Made by a program: the position numbers and the translations under genes. From NCBI RefSeq assembly GCF_001552175.1, contig NZ_BCQR01000095.1, positions 1 to 45,258 on the forward strand: DNA of 45,258 nucleotides, written 5' to 3'. How positions within the stretch are numbered: position 1 is the first letter of the stretch; each line of letters begins with the position of its first letter. The stretch is from Actinomadura kijaniata NBRC 14229. Lineage in GTDB: Bacteria > Actinomycetota > Actinomycetes > Streptosporangiales > Streptosporangiaceae. Positions 35,581 to 43,330 of this stretch are shown here, piece by piece. The notes below the pieces were generated by a model. That model searched no databases. It worked only from the letters and a program-made list of their open reading frames with translations, and had not been told where the DNA came from.

Positions 35581-36444
35581 TTATGGCAAAAGCTTGGCGA
35601 GAAGGGCGCGAAGTTCTCGCGCGCCTTCCGGGCCGAGGGCGTCGTCGATGTCGCGCTCCATGTTCTCCAGGGCTTCACGCACTGCAGGTATGCGGGCGCG
35701 GCCGAGGTCGGTGAGCTGGAGGGCATAGCGGCGTCGGTCGTGCGGGTCCTGGCCGCGGGACACGATGCCGACCTGGGCTAGTTCCTCGATGAGTGATGCG
35801 GTGGCGGGCTCGGTCAGGTGCAGGTATCGGGCCAGTTGTTCTTGCGAGCAGGGGGCGAGCCGGTCCAGCGCGGGCAGCAAGGCGAAGTGGCGGGTGCGCA
35901 GGCCGTGCGCCGCGAGCCGATGGTCCCCAAGACGGCGTAGGCGGTAGTGGGCTTGAGCTATCAGGTGCTCGATGCTGTGGATGGCCGATGGCCCGTCGTC
36001 GGCGACGAGCCTGGTCAACAGCGCGGTGAGGCGTCGCCGTTCGAGGTCGGTGAGCGCGGCGGTGACCCGGGCGTCGCTGTCGGCGACGGCTTGGCGCATG
36101 CTGTCCAGGGCGGTACGGCCCGCCTCGGTCAGCGACAGGATGTAGGTGCGGCGGTTGGCCGGGTTGCGGGTACGGGCGACATAGCCCGCCTGCTGGAGCC
36201 GATCGAGCAGCCTGACCATGATCGTGCGGTTGATGCCGAGTCGGTGGGCCAGGTCCTGCTGGGAGGGGGCGTCCGCGTCGGCGAGGATGTCGAGCACCAC
36301 GAACTCGCGCGCCTGGGACCCGCCCTGCACGGCGTGAGCGGTGATGGTCGTGAACACGCGGCGCATCAGGTGACCGGTGGTCGCATGCAGCGGTCCGGAT
36401 TCGTCGTCGACGACGTTGCCTGTCTGGTCGGACACGAACCTCAC
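35581..36444 (-). CDS. Double-domain MarR regulator
   Basis: A 287-residue protein with two MarR winged-helix domains in one chain. The first (residues ~45-140) has SQQDLAHRLGINRTIMVRLL, DRLQQAGYVARTRNPANRRT and YILSLTEAG. The second (~175-285) has SQEQLARYLHLTEPATASLI, EELAQVGIVSRGQDPHDRRR and YALQLTDLG. MarR proteins are normally ~150-residue dimers, so this is a covalent pseudo-dimer, or it can bind two sites. It is transcribed away from the dehalogenase-like gene. The 132-base gap carries two similar GATGTTRACA sites, a likely autoregulation and repression arrangement. A small aromatic or halogenated ligand is plausible but not shown. Confidence 0.87.
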   Translation of the reverse strand: MRFVSDQTGNVVDDESGPLHATTGHLMRRVFTTITAHAVQGGSQAREFVVLDILADADAPSQQDLAHRLGINRTIMVRLLDRLQQAGYVARTRNPANRRTYILSLTEAGRTALDSMRQAVADSDARVTAALTDLERRRLTALLTRLVADDGPSAIHSIEHLIAQAHYRLRRLGDHRLAAHGLRTRHFALLPALDRLAPCSQEQLARYLHLTEPATASLIEELAQVGIVSRGQDPHDRRRYALQLTDLGRARIPAVREALENMERDIDDALGPEGARELRALLAKLLP

Positions 36445-36454
36445 CTCCAGGCGT

Positions 36455-36521
36455 GATGTTAACAGGTTGATACTTCGTTCAGTGACGGTTGCGCCGAGAT
36501 TAGTTGGGATGTTGACAGTTG
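36455..36521. promoter_or_regulatory. Two direct-repeat sites, candidate MarR operators
   Basis: GATGTTAACAGGTTG at 36455-36469 and GATGTTGACAGTTG at 36508-36521 share GATGTTRACA and a GTTG tail, 53 bases apart (about five helical turns). The first contains the palindrome TGTTAACA and lies near the MarR start; the second overlaps the -35 box of the hydrolase gene. Two sites suit a protein with two DNA-binding domains. Confidence 0.5.
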
Positions 36522-36541
36522 GGAAAGTGTAGATCTATGTT
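36512..36541 (+). promoter_or_regulatory. Promoter of the dehalogenase-like gene
   Basis: A consensus TTGACA at 36512-36517 and TATGTT at 36536-36541 with an 18-base spacer, 36 bases before the ATG at 36577. The -35 box lies within one of the candidate MarR sites, so binding there would block transcription. Confidence 0.55.
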
Positions 36542-36576
36542 CCAGAGGCCGCTACCAGTGAAAGGGGCCAACGATC

Positions 36577-37443
36577 ATGCAGACTGTCGCCGTTCTCGAC
36601 TCCCACCTCGCCTACACAGAGACCGGGCAGGGCGAGTCGCCCGTGGTGTTCCTCCACGGCAGCCCCACCTCGTCCTATATCTGGCGCAACGTCATCCCGC
36701 ACGTCGCCGACCGCGCCAAGGTCCTAGCCCCCGATCTGATCGGGATGGGCGCCTCCGGAAAGCCCGACATCGGTTACCGCTTCGCCGACCACGCCCGCTA
36801 CCTGGACGCGTGGTTTGAAGCCATGGAGCTGAAAAAGGCGGTCCTGGTCGGCCACGACTGGGGCGGCGCACTGGCCATGGACCGTGCCGCACGCCACCCC
36901 GACCAGGTGCGCGGCCTCGTCGTCCTGGAGACGTTCCTGCGGCCGCAGATGTGGGCTGAACTGCCGCAGGACGTGATCGACCACTCCAAGGCGCTGCGCA
37001 CCCCCGGGCTCGGCGAGCGGCTACTGCTGGAGGAGAACGCCGCCATCGAGTACGCCCTGCCCCACCCGTTCTCCATCAAGACAGGCCTCAGCCCAAAGGA
37101 CCACGACATCTACCGCGCCCCCTACACCGACCCTGCGGCGCGCCGTCCGCTGCTTCAGTGGCCCCGCGAGATTCCCTACGACCGCGAACCGGCCGATGTG
37201 GCCCAGCGCATGGACGCCTACGGCGAATGGCTCGCCAGCAGCCCCGAGGTGCCCAAACTTCTCCTCACGGTCGAGGAAGGTGTCGGCATCGCCTCCCCCC
37301 AGATCGTGGACTGGGCCCGCCAGAACATCGCCGCCCTCGAAATCGAGGGGATCGGACCCGCCGGCCACCAAGCCCCCGAGGACCAGCCCCACGCCATCGG
37401 CCAGGCCATCGCCGGCTGGCTGAACCGCCATCACCTCATCTGA
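36577..37443 (+). CDS. Haloalkane dehalogenase-like alpha/beta hydrolase
   Basis: A 288-residue protein, co-linear with DhaA/LinB (HLD-II) over its whole length. The nucleophile Asp94 with Trp95 lies in GHDWGGALA, the acid is Glu118 in VVLETFLRP, and His264 lies in GPAGHQAPED. The oxyanion/halide motif reads HGSPTSSYIW, with Ser29 where haloalkane dehalogenases have the halide-binding Asn. The cap domain is full length. AAAGGGG precedes the ATG. It would hydrolyse carbon-halogen bonds through an aspartyl ester, but the Ser substitution may weaken halide release or point to another ester or epoxide substrate. It is probably repressed by the divergent double-MarR protein. Confidence 0.85.
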   Translation: MQTVAVLDSHLAYTETGQGESPVVFLHGSPTSSYIWRNVIPHVADRAKVLAPDLIGMGASGKPDIGYRFADHARYLDAWFEAMELKKAVLVGHDWGGALAMDRAARHPDQVRGLVVLETFLRPQMWAELPQDVIDHSKALRTPGLGERLLLEENAAIEYALPHPFSIKTGLSPKDHDIYRAPYTDPAARRPLLQWPREIPYDREPADVAQRMDAYGEWLASSPEVPKLLLTVEEGVGIASPQIVDWARQNIAALEIEGIGPAGHQAPEDQPHAIGQAIAGWLNRHHLI

Positions 37444-37904
37444 ACGACGTCGCCCTTCAGCCCCCTCCAAGGGCCGACCCTGAGAAAGTCAACCCGACCA
37501 GCCTCCGAGACCAGCAACTCGCCACCATCCGCCGTATCTACGGCCTGGAGGAAGCGTTGGGAGTCCTGCCATCGAGGCCGAACCGACCACCGACCACCCA
37601 TCCTTGAGTGCACCACCAGCATCGGAGCGGCCAGCCACGATAAGACGAGCCCACCGGGCCCCTTAACGTGCCTGGCCGTTTGAGTGCAGCTCAAGCCCCG
37701 AGGCCCCACCGGCCGCCACACCCAGTTCTGAGCAGAGCCAGCCGCGCGCCGGGCCGGCCAAACCGGCAGGACTGCCGGGCAGCCAAACAGCAGGACAGCG
37801 GAACGGCGCGCCCAAGACGACGGCCTGGCTGCCGCAGACCCGTTCGGGCTTCCACGGGAGGCGGCCTGGAGGTGGGGTGGCGCGGCTGTGGGGGTTAGGG
37901 ACGG
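37444..37904. other. Intergenic, no confident feature
   Basis: A short stretch around 37490-37560 (NPTSLRDQQLATIRRIYGLE in one frame) has coding-like composition but no start or recognised family, and may be a gene scrap. I see nothing else. Confidence 0.4.
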
Positions 37905-38657
37905 TTAGCAGCCGCTGCGGGTGAACTTGGCGCGGATTTCGTTGCGCAGGCGGGTGTAGCCGGCGGGCTGGTAGGTGGTGTTGCGGAAGGAGGCGGTGAA
38001 GGGCACCGCGGGGTTGCGGGCGTGGGGGAGCATGTCGACCTGGATGCGGGCCGGGACCACCGAGGTGCCGGCCGGGTAGGTCAGGGTGATGGTGTAGCCG
38101 GTGACCGCGGCGCGGGTCAGGCAGCGTTTGGCGCCGTTCTCGATGGCCTTCATCAGGCCTTGGTTGATCTGGTTGCCCTGCATGGGGACCAGGTTGTAGC
38201 GCTCGGACACCCCGCGCAGGGTGGCGGCGATCAGGTGGCCGCCCTGGTAGCCGGGCGGTCCCCAGGCGCCCACGGTGGGCTCGCACGGTGAGCGGGGTGA
38301 GGTGCGCTGGGACAGAGTGTTGACGCTGGCGCGCCGGGGGCGGCCGATGGCGTCGGTGCGATAGGTGCGGTGGATGGCGGTGTAGGCGGTGTTGGGCGTC
38401 AGATACTGCACGCACGGCACCTGCGGATACCGCAACGCCCACCCCTCCGGCGCTCGGGCTGACGCTCCCGCTGGCACTTTTTTCGGCGCGCGCAGCGTCA
38501 CAGCCTGCCCGGTGACCTGCCCGGCGGTCTGGTCAGTGGCCGCAGTGGGGACGGGGGCGGCGTGCGCGGGGGCGGAGATCGCCGCCAGCAGACCCGGGGG
38601 CAGCAGGGCCGCAGACAGCAGGGCGGTACCGGTCAGGGTGGTGGGGCGCAGGCGCAT
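37905..38657 (-). CDS. Secreted DNA/RNA non-specific endonuclease
   Basis: A 250-residue protein with a Sec signal peptide (cleavage near AHA|AP, residue 33) and a disordered Thr/Ala/Pro region to about residue 70. The catalytic part has YQGGHLIAATLRGVSERYNL followed by VPMQGNQINQG: His141 is the expected general base, and Asn155, Asn162 and Asn165 are in the metal-binding helix of the Endonuclease_NS_2 type. The motif is GGH rather than the DRGH of NucA. Four cysteines outside the signal peptide may pair. The enzyme probably degrades extracellular nucleic acid. It is monocistronic, and is the second exported nuclease in the window. Confidence 0.82.
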   Translation of the reverse strand: MRLRPTTLTGTALLSAALLPPGLLAAISAPAHAAPVPTAATDQTAGQVTGQAVTLRAPKKVPAGASARAPEGWALRYPQVPCVQYLTPNTAYTAIHRTYRTDAIGRPRRASVNTLSQRTSPRSPCEPTVGAWGPPGYQGGHLIAATLRGVSERYNLVPMQGNQINQGLMKAIENGAKRCLTRAAVTGYTITLTYPAGTSVVPARIQVDMLPHARNPAVPFTASFRNTTYQPAGYTRLRNEIRAKFTRSGC

Positions 38658-38945
38658 CAGGAGTCCGTTCCGTGGCGAAGACTCTCCACTATCCGCAGTC
38701 GTTTGAAAGCTAACGGTAGTGAGGGCGGTATTGGTGGGACGCTTGCCACCCAGGTCAGGCTTGTATGGCCGGTGATGCGCGCGATGCTGCCTGGCACGCA
38801 GAGCTCACGACCCCCTCTGGCCTGCTGGCTCTACCGGCGCGGCCGGTCTGGCAGAGCTGCTGCGCACGCGCAGCGCACCAGCGAGCCGACGGGAAGGCAG
38901 GCCATCTGGGCCTGGTGGCTTGGCCGCAGGTCCGGCCGCCCGTCG

Positions 38946-39075
38946 GCTGGCGGGCGCGCTGGCCAGCGCGCGGTTCTATCCAGCAAACGCACCGTTCGAT
39001 GACAGGACCTGGGCAGAAGAGGAGAGTGGTGGGTGAGGCCGCCGCCGACTTGGCGGTTGGCGGGGTCCTGGTCAC
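38946..39075 (+). repeat. ~130-bp repeat, right copy (partner at 14828-14957)
   Basis: On the plus strand it shows TTCTATCCAGCAAACGCACC, GTTCGATGACAGG, GGTGGG and TTGGCGGTTGGCGGGGTCCT, in the same order as the minus strand of the left copy. After GTCAC the two loci diverge: the left continues into P-type ATPase sequence, this one does not. Confidence 0.75.
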
Positions 39076-39133
39076 ACACGGCCACCGTGCCCCTCTTGGA
39101 GGAGCAGCCGGAGGGCCGGGTGTGGGCGACGGA

Positions 39134-39159
39134 TCGTCCCGCGCCCCACAGCGGGACGA
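39134..39159. terminator. Perfect intergenic hairpin
   Basis: The stem TCGTCCCGC / GCGGGACGA (9 bp) encloses an 8-base loop. No gene ends nearby, so a terminator role is uncertain. The arms match those of the hairpin at 11327-11358. Confidence 0.45.
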
Positions 39160-39553
39160 CCCGTCTTGCGGAGGGGAAGGCAGGGCCCATGACCGTCCTG
39201 TGGAGCAGGAACACCGGTCAGGGCCCTGTCTGTCGCCCTCATGCGGGCCGTTGCCATCCTGCGCTTGAGGGGGAGTAGCGCCGGGCGCGGTGGCCTGCTG
39301 AGCCCATCATTGCCCCGTTCGGCCGCCCTGACCACCGACAGTGGGAAACCGGTCACCGTCAGGCAGACAGGGCTGTCTCCGTGCTGCGGAGTCTTCTTAC
39401 CTGTCGCCAACGGACACCGCCCTGCGGGCTGCCGATCGCCCTACCAGGCTCTGTCGGTGTGCGGCGCACACCATCTGTGTTTTCTCTTGCCCGGCCACGG
39501 CTGGCAGGGGGCCAGCCTGTGTCCGCCGTCCTGCGGCGGCCCCTCACAGGCGG

Positions 39554-40030
39554 TCAGTCGGCACGCGGCCTGATTGCTGGAACGCCAGAGGGTGAGCCAG
39601 GGCTGGCATCAGGGCTGGCATCAGGGCTGGCGTTGTGGATGGCGTCTTCGACGGTGGCGTGGACGGCGATGAACTGGTCGGCACCGGTGAGGGCCAGTAC
39701 CGAGCGCACTCGGGCGGTCGGAGCGACCAGCACCAGGCGCCCGCCGGCCTCGGTCAACCGCCGCCACCAGGCAACCATTATCCCCAGCCCTGTCGTGCCG
39801 GTGAAGGTCAGCTGCGACAGCTCCAGCGCCACCGAGGTGCCCCGCACACCCGCCACCGCCTGCCCCAGTCGCTGGTCCATCACCTCGACGGTGGCATGGT
39901 TCAGCTCTCCGGCCAGGCATACCACCAGCCAGCGATCCTGGCGCACGACCTCCACCGTCAACGGTGCCGACCGCCCGCTCACCGCCCGCTCACCGTCCGT
40001 TCCCTGTGCTCCCGAGCCGGTCTGGATCAC
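39554..40030 (-). CDS. STAS-domain anti-sigma factor antagonist
   Basis: A 158-residue protein (GTG start). The core residues ~25-125 form a STAS domain: WLVVCLAGELNHATVEVMDQ, VALELSQLTFTGTTGLGIMV, and LVLVAPTARVRSVLALTGAD. STAS antagonists such as SpoIIAA/BldG bind an anti-sigma kinase when a Ser/Thr is unphosphorylated. The site reads TGTTGLG instead of the usual D-S-[ST]-G, so Thr would be the phosphoacceptor and the neighbouring Asp is lost. The C-terminus carries a PDAS tandem repeat, encoded by three 12-base units near 39600-39631. No kinase gene is adjacent. Confidence 0.82.
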   Translation of the reverse strand: MIQTGSGAQGTDGERAVSGRSAPLTVEVVRQDRWLVVCLAGELNHATVEVMDQRLGQAVAGVRGTSVALELSQLTFTGTTGLGIMVAWWRRLTEAGGRLVLVAPTARVRSVLALTGADQFIAVHATVEDAIHNASPDASPDASPGSPSGVPAIRPRAD

Positions 40031-40307
40031 CTCATGCTGTCAGCTGGGGCCGCACAGTGCGCGGTCGGCGTTCGCCGCGCCGCGCGCCTTTCACCGAAGC
40101 AGAGCAGGAGCGGGTTTGGCCCAGGCGCAAGTGCACCAGATTCAAGAACTCAAGGAGGCAAATCTCTGGAACTACTGGCGGCTGCTGGGCCACAGCAACA
40201 ACAGCACCAGTCCGCCGGGAAGCTGAGGATCCCGATGACGCAGGCCACGGTCCGACATCTGGAGACCTCCTCCATCGCCTCCGAAGCCTTTGCGGCGGCC
40301 AGGGGAG

Positions 40308-41639
40308 TCAGTGGCTCGTGGGGCCGAACAGTTCGGTCAGCCTTCCCTCCGTCTCCCGCGCGTCCTCAGCGTCCTCGGCGACGACGCAGTACTCGACGGC
40401 TCCGGACGCGCGCGTGTGGTCGCACATGATGACCACGCCGCGCCGGTCGGCGGTGTCGAAAGCCAGGCCCGCGGTGTGAAGCGCCGACAGGGCGGCGTCC
40501 AGCGCGGGGACGCTCCACCTGTTGCGGGTTACCAGCAGGCGCTCGTCCAGGTAGCCGGGGCCCACCAGGTGCTCACCGAGCCAGTGCAGATGTGTGGTGC
40601 CGCCGAGGCGGCCGTTGAACTCGCCGACCAGCACCCGGCCGTCGGGGGCGGCCAGACCGTCGATGTTGATCAAACCCCGGTAGCCCATCGCCCGGATCGG
40701 CTCGCACAGCGTCCGCGCCTGGTCCAGAAAGGCCCGCCGTATGTCGGGCGACGTTTCCATGCCGGGGATGATGATCCCTGAAAAGACCGGTTCCATCCGC
40801 ATCTCGCAGACGTGCCGCTCGACGACGTCCCCGGCGGTGATCAGAAATTCTGAGCCCAGCGGGACCGATCCGGCCAGGTAGTGCTCGACGACCACCTTGT
40901 CGCGGCCGCCGTTGGTGTAGAAGGGCCATGCCGCCTCGAAGTGCTGGGTCACCTCGACCGAGCTCCCGAGCACGGCGAGGCGGGGTGCGCCGACTTGGGG
41001 GATGCCCGGCCGGGGCGCGAGGATCTCGTTGCCGTGCGCGGCCGCGTTGTAGTCCTGCTTGACGATGACCGGCTCACCGGCCGACAGCATGGTCGCGGCG
41101 AACGCCTCGGCCTCGGCCCGCGACCTGGTCGCCACGCCCTCCGGCAGGGGCAGGCCGAGTCCCGCGCCAAGGACGCGGAAGGCGCTCTTGCTGTTGAGCA
41201 GGTCGTGCCCGCCCGCGTCGAGGAACCCGAAGCCGGGCGTGTCGTCCCGGAGCCCGAGTTCCCGGGCCAGGGCCGCCACGGTGGGGTTGAACGAGTACGG
41301 CAGAACCCGGTCGATGCCGTTGTCCTGCACCAGGCGGCGCGCCTTCTCCAGGAAGTCGGCGTGCAGGAGCCGTTCCTGGGTCAGAACGTCGTCCCCGAAC
41401 GGCCCGGGCGGCGGCACCAGGATGGTCACCGAGCCGAGGTCCAGGCCCTTCAGCTCCAGCATGTAACGCAGATACTCGGGGTCGACGTGCTGGGCCACCA
41501 CGACGACGTCGCCGGGCCCGGCCAGCCACGCCATGCGCAGGGCGCTGTTGCCGCCTGTCCGGCGGGCCCCGGGCGGCAGCGTGGCCAGGTCGCCGATGAG
41601 GTGCTCGTTGAACGGGTTGCCGATCAGCAGCGTGCTCAC
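40308..41639 (-). CDS. preATP-grasp/ATP-grasp amide ligase, PGM1-related
   Basis: A 443-residue protein. The N-terminus (STLLIGNPFNEHLIGDLATL, PGDVVVVAQHVDPEYL) is a preATP-grasp domain of the kind in PGM1, the pheganomycin peptide ligase. The ATP-grasp fold follows: VIVKQDYNAAAHGNEIL carries the nucleotide-binding lysine, and RVLVGEFNGRLGGTTHLHWL carries the Mg-binding ExN. Such ligases activate a carboxylate as acyl phosphate and couple it to an amine. The GTG start overlaps the aminotransferase stop (GTGA), so it is the last gene of the leftward cluster. It probably joins the amine made by the fusion protein to a second building block. Confidence 0.83.
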   Translation of the reverse strand: MSTLLIGNPFNEHLIGDLATLPPGARRTGGNSALRMAWLAGPGDVVVVAQHVDPEYLRYMLELKGLDLGSVTILVPPPGPFGDDVLTQERLLHADFLEKARRLVQDNGIDRVLPYSFNPTVAALARELGLRDDTPGFGFLDAGGHDLLNSKSAFRVLGAGLGLPLPEGVATRSRAEAEAFAATMLSAGEPVIVKQDYNAAAHGNEILAPRPGIPQVGAPRLAVLGSSVEVTQHFEAAWPFYTNGGRDKVVVEHYLAGSVPLGSEFLITAGDVVERHVCEMRMEPVFSGIIIPGMETSPDIRRAFLDQARTLCEPIRAMGYRGLINIDGLAAPDGRVLVGEFNGRLGGTTHLHWLGEHLVGPGYLDERLLVTRNRWSVPALDAALSALHTAGLAFDTADRRGVVIMCDHTRASGAVEYCVVAEDAEDARETEGRLTELFGPTSH

Positions 41640-43330
41640 GCGTCCACCTCCGTCACGGCGGCGCGCAGCCGCGTCAGCAGCTCCCGCAGGTCGGCGTCGT
41701 CGATGGTGAGGGGTGGGGCGACCAGGAGGGCCTGGTAGCGGTGGTCGACCCCGGCGGGGTAGACGATCAGCCCGTTCCGTTCGGCGGCGGCGCAGATCCG
41801 CGCGGCCAGTGGGGCGCGCGCGAAACCCTCGAGGTTCTGGTGGATGGGCAGGGCGAGCAAGAGTCCGCACCCTCGGGGAGCGCCGAGGAACGGCACGGAC
41901 GCGGCCGTCTCGGCCAGTCCCTCGCGCAGGACCGCTCCGGCGCGTTCGGCGCGGCCGGGCAGGTCGTGCTCGCGCGTGTAGGCCAGGACGGCCAGGGCCG
42001 TCGCCGCCGACAGGGGGTTGCCCCCCATGGTGTGTCCGAACGCCAGGTCCGTCGCAGACCAGCCGGGCAGCACCCGGTCGCCGACCAGGCATGCGCCGAT
42101 CGGGGTGTAGCCCGCGCTGAGCCCCTTGCCGGTGACGACCAGGTCCGGGGTGACGCCGGACCTGGAGTGCCCGAACCACCACCCGGTGCGGCCGAATCCC
42201 GTCATGACCTCGTCGACAGCCAGCAGCGCGCCGCTGGCGTCACACAGGTCGCGCAGTCCGTGCAGGACCTCGTCGGGCACCTCGCATGCCCCGCTTGCGG
42301 CCCCGCCGACCGGTTCCAGCAGGACCGCGGCGACCCGGGCAGGCCCGGTGCGGGCGAAGGCCGCGCGCCAGTCCGCCAGGTCGGGCAGCAGGCGGCCGGG
42401 GTCTCCGGGGGCGACCGGCACCGTGGTGGCCGAGCCGTTGTGCAGGGCGTCCAGATGGCGGCGGCGCGGCGGATGGCCGGAGACGCCGAGCGCGCCCGCC
42501 GTCATCCCGTGGTAGCTGGGGAACTGGGTCAGCACGACCGCGCGGGCCGGGTCGGCGGCGTGGTGGTGCAGGGCGAGCCGCAGGGCGGTCTCGGTCGCCT
42601 CCGAACCGGAGTTGGTGTAGACGACCTCGCGGTATCCGGGGCCCGCGATCGACAGGATCTCGGCGCTGAGGTCCTGGACGGCGTGGTGCGCGAACTGGCT
42701 GCGGTGGACGAAGGTGATCCGTTCGGCCTGCGTGCGCATCGCGTCCAAGACCTCCGGGACGCCGTGGCCCAGGTTCACGCAGACCGCGCCCGAGCTGCCG
42801 TCGATGTACTCGCGGCCGCGTTCGTCCCAGACCCGCGCGCCCCGGGCCCGTACCGCCACTGGCCGCTGCGGTGGAGGAGCAGTCGGCGCCGTCGCATCCG
42901 TCGCGTTTGTTGTGGGGGCCGCGCTCACCTTTTCTTCCTTCTCGGACGCGGTGAGCTGGGCGTGGAAGCGCTCCAGGTCGACGACGGCGCGCCGGTGGTT
43001 CCCGTCGCACAGCACGGTTCCCGTCTCGTCCCGGACGGTGAACGCGAATTCGGTCCTGCGGTCCACCGCCGCGGCCGTGACCTCGTAGTGGACGGTGGCG
43101 CCGACCGGTGCGGCCGCGCGGTGGTTCATGGTCACCGTCACGCCCACCGACATCTGGCCGGGCTTCAGGAAACGGCCCATTCCCTCGGCGCACAACCGTT
43201 CCATCTCGCCGAGGATCGCTGGGGTGGACAGTACCTCCAGCCCCTCGTTGCCCCACCGCGTCGCACAGTCCTCGGGGAGGACGACGCGGGAGGCGGTCGC
43301 CCGCAGCGGGGTGGTCTCCGTCCGGGTCAT
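41636..43330 (-). CDS. FlK-type hotdog thioesterase fused to class III aminotransferase
   Basis: A 564-residue protein with two domains. Residues ~15-128 are a fluoroacetyl-CoA-thioesterase (FlK)-like hotdog: Thr36, Glu44, Gly63 and His70 have exactly the spacing of FlK Thr42, Glu50, Gly69 and His76 (LSTPAILGEMERLC, VTVTMNHRAAAPVG). A Thr/Ala/Pro linker (133-160) leads to a PLP class III aminotransferase: YTNSGSEATETALRLALHHH, LLAVDEVMTGFGRTGWW and VTGKGLSAGYTPIG, with the PLP lysine in TGKG. The frame is continuous across the linker. ATGA overlap with the dehydrogenase gene and GTGA overlap with the ligase show one operon. It may release an acyl-CoA and aminate the product, or the hotdog may only bind acyl groups. 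Confidence 0.88.
   Translation of the reverse strand: MTRTETTPLRATASRVVLPEDCATRWGNEGLEVLSTPAILGEMERLCAEGMGRFLKPGQMSVGVTVTMNHRAAAPVGATVHYEVTAAAVDRRTEFAFTVRDETGTVLCDGNHRRAVVDLERFHAQLTASEKEEKVSAAPTTNATDATAPTAPPPQRPVAVRARGARVWDERGREYIDGSSGAVCVNLGHGVPEVLDAMRTQAERITFVHRSQFAHHAVQDLSAEILSIAGPGYREVVYTNSGSEATETALRLALHHHAADPARAVVLTQFPSYHGMTAGALGVSGHPPRRRHLDALHNGSATTVPVAPGDPGRLLPDLADWRAAFARTGPARVAAVLLEPVGGAASGACEVPDEVLHGLRDLCDASGALLAVDEVMTGFGRTGWWFGHSRSGVTPDLVVTGKGLSAGYTPIGACLVGDRVLPGWSATDLAFGHTMGGNPLSAATALAVLAYTREHDLPGRAERAGAVLREGLAETAASVPFLGAPRGCGLLLALPIHQNLEGFARAPLAARICAAAERNGLIVYPAGVDHRYQALLVAPPLTIDDADLRELLTRLRAAVTEVDA

Larger units (their letters stand above)
38658..39553. other. Intergenic region with the right copy of the ~130-bp repeat
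   Basis: It contains the repeat at 38946-39075 and a hairpin at 39134-39159. Frames on both strands lack domains and have biased composition. No further feature is recognised. Confidence 0.5.
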
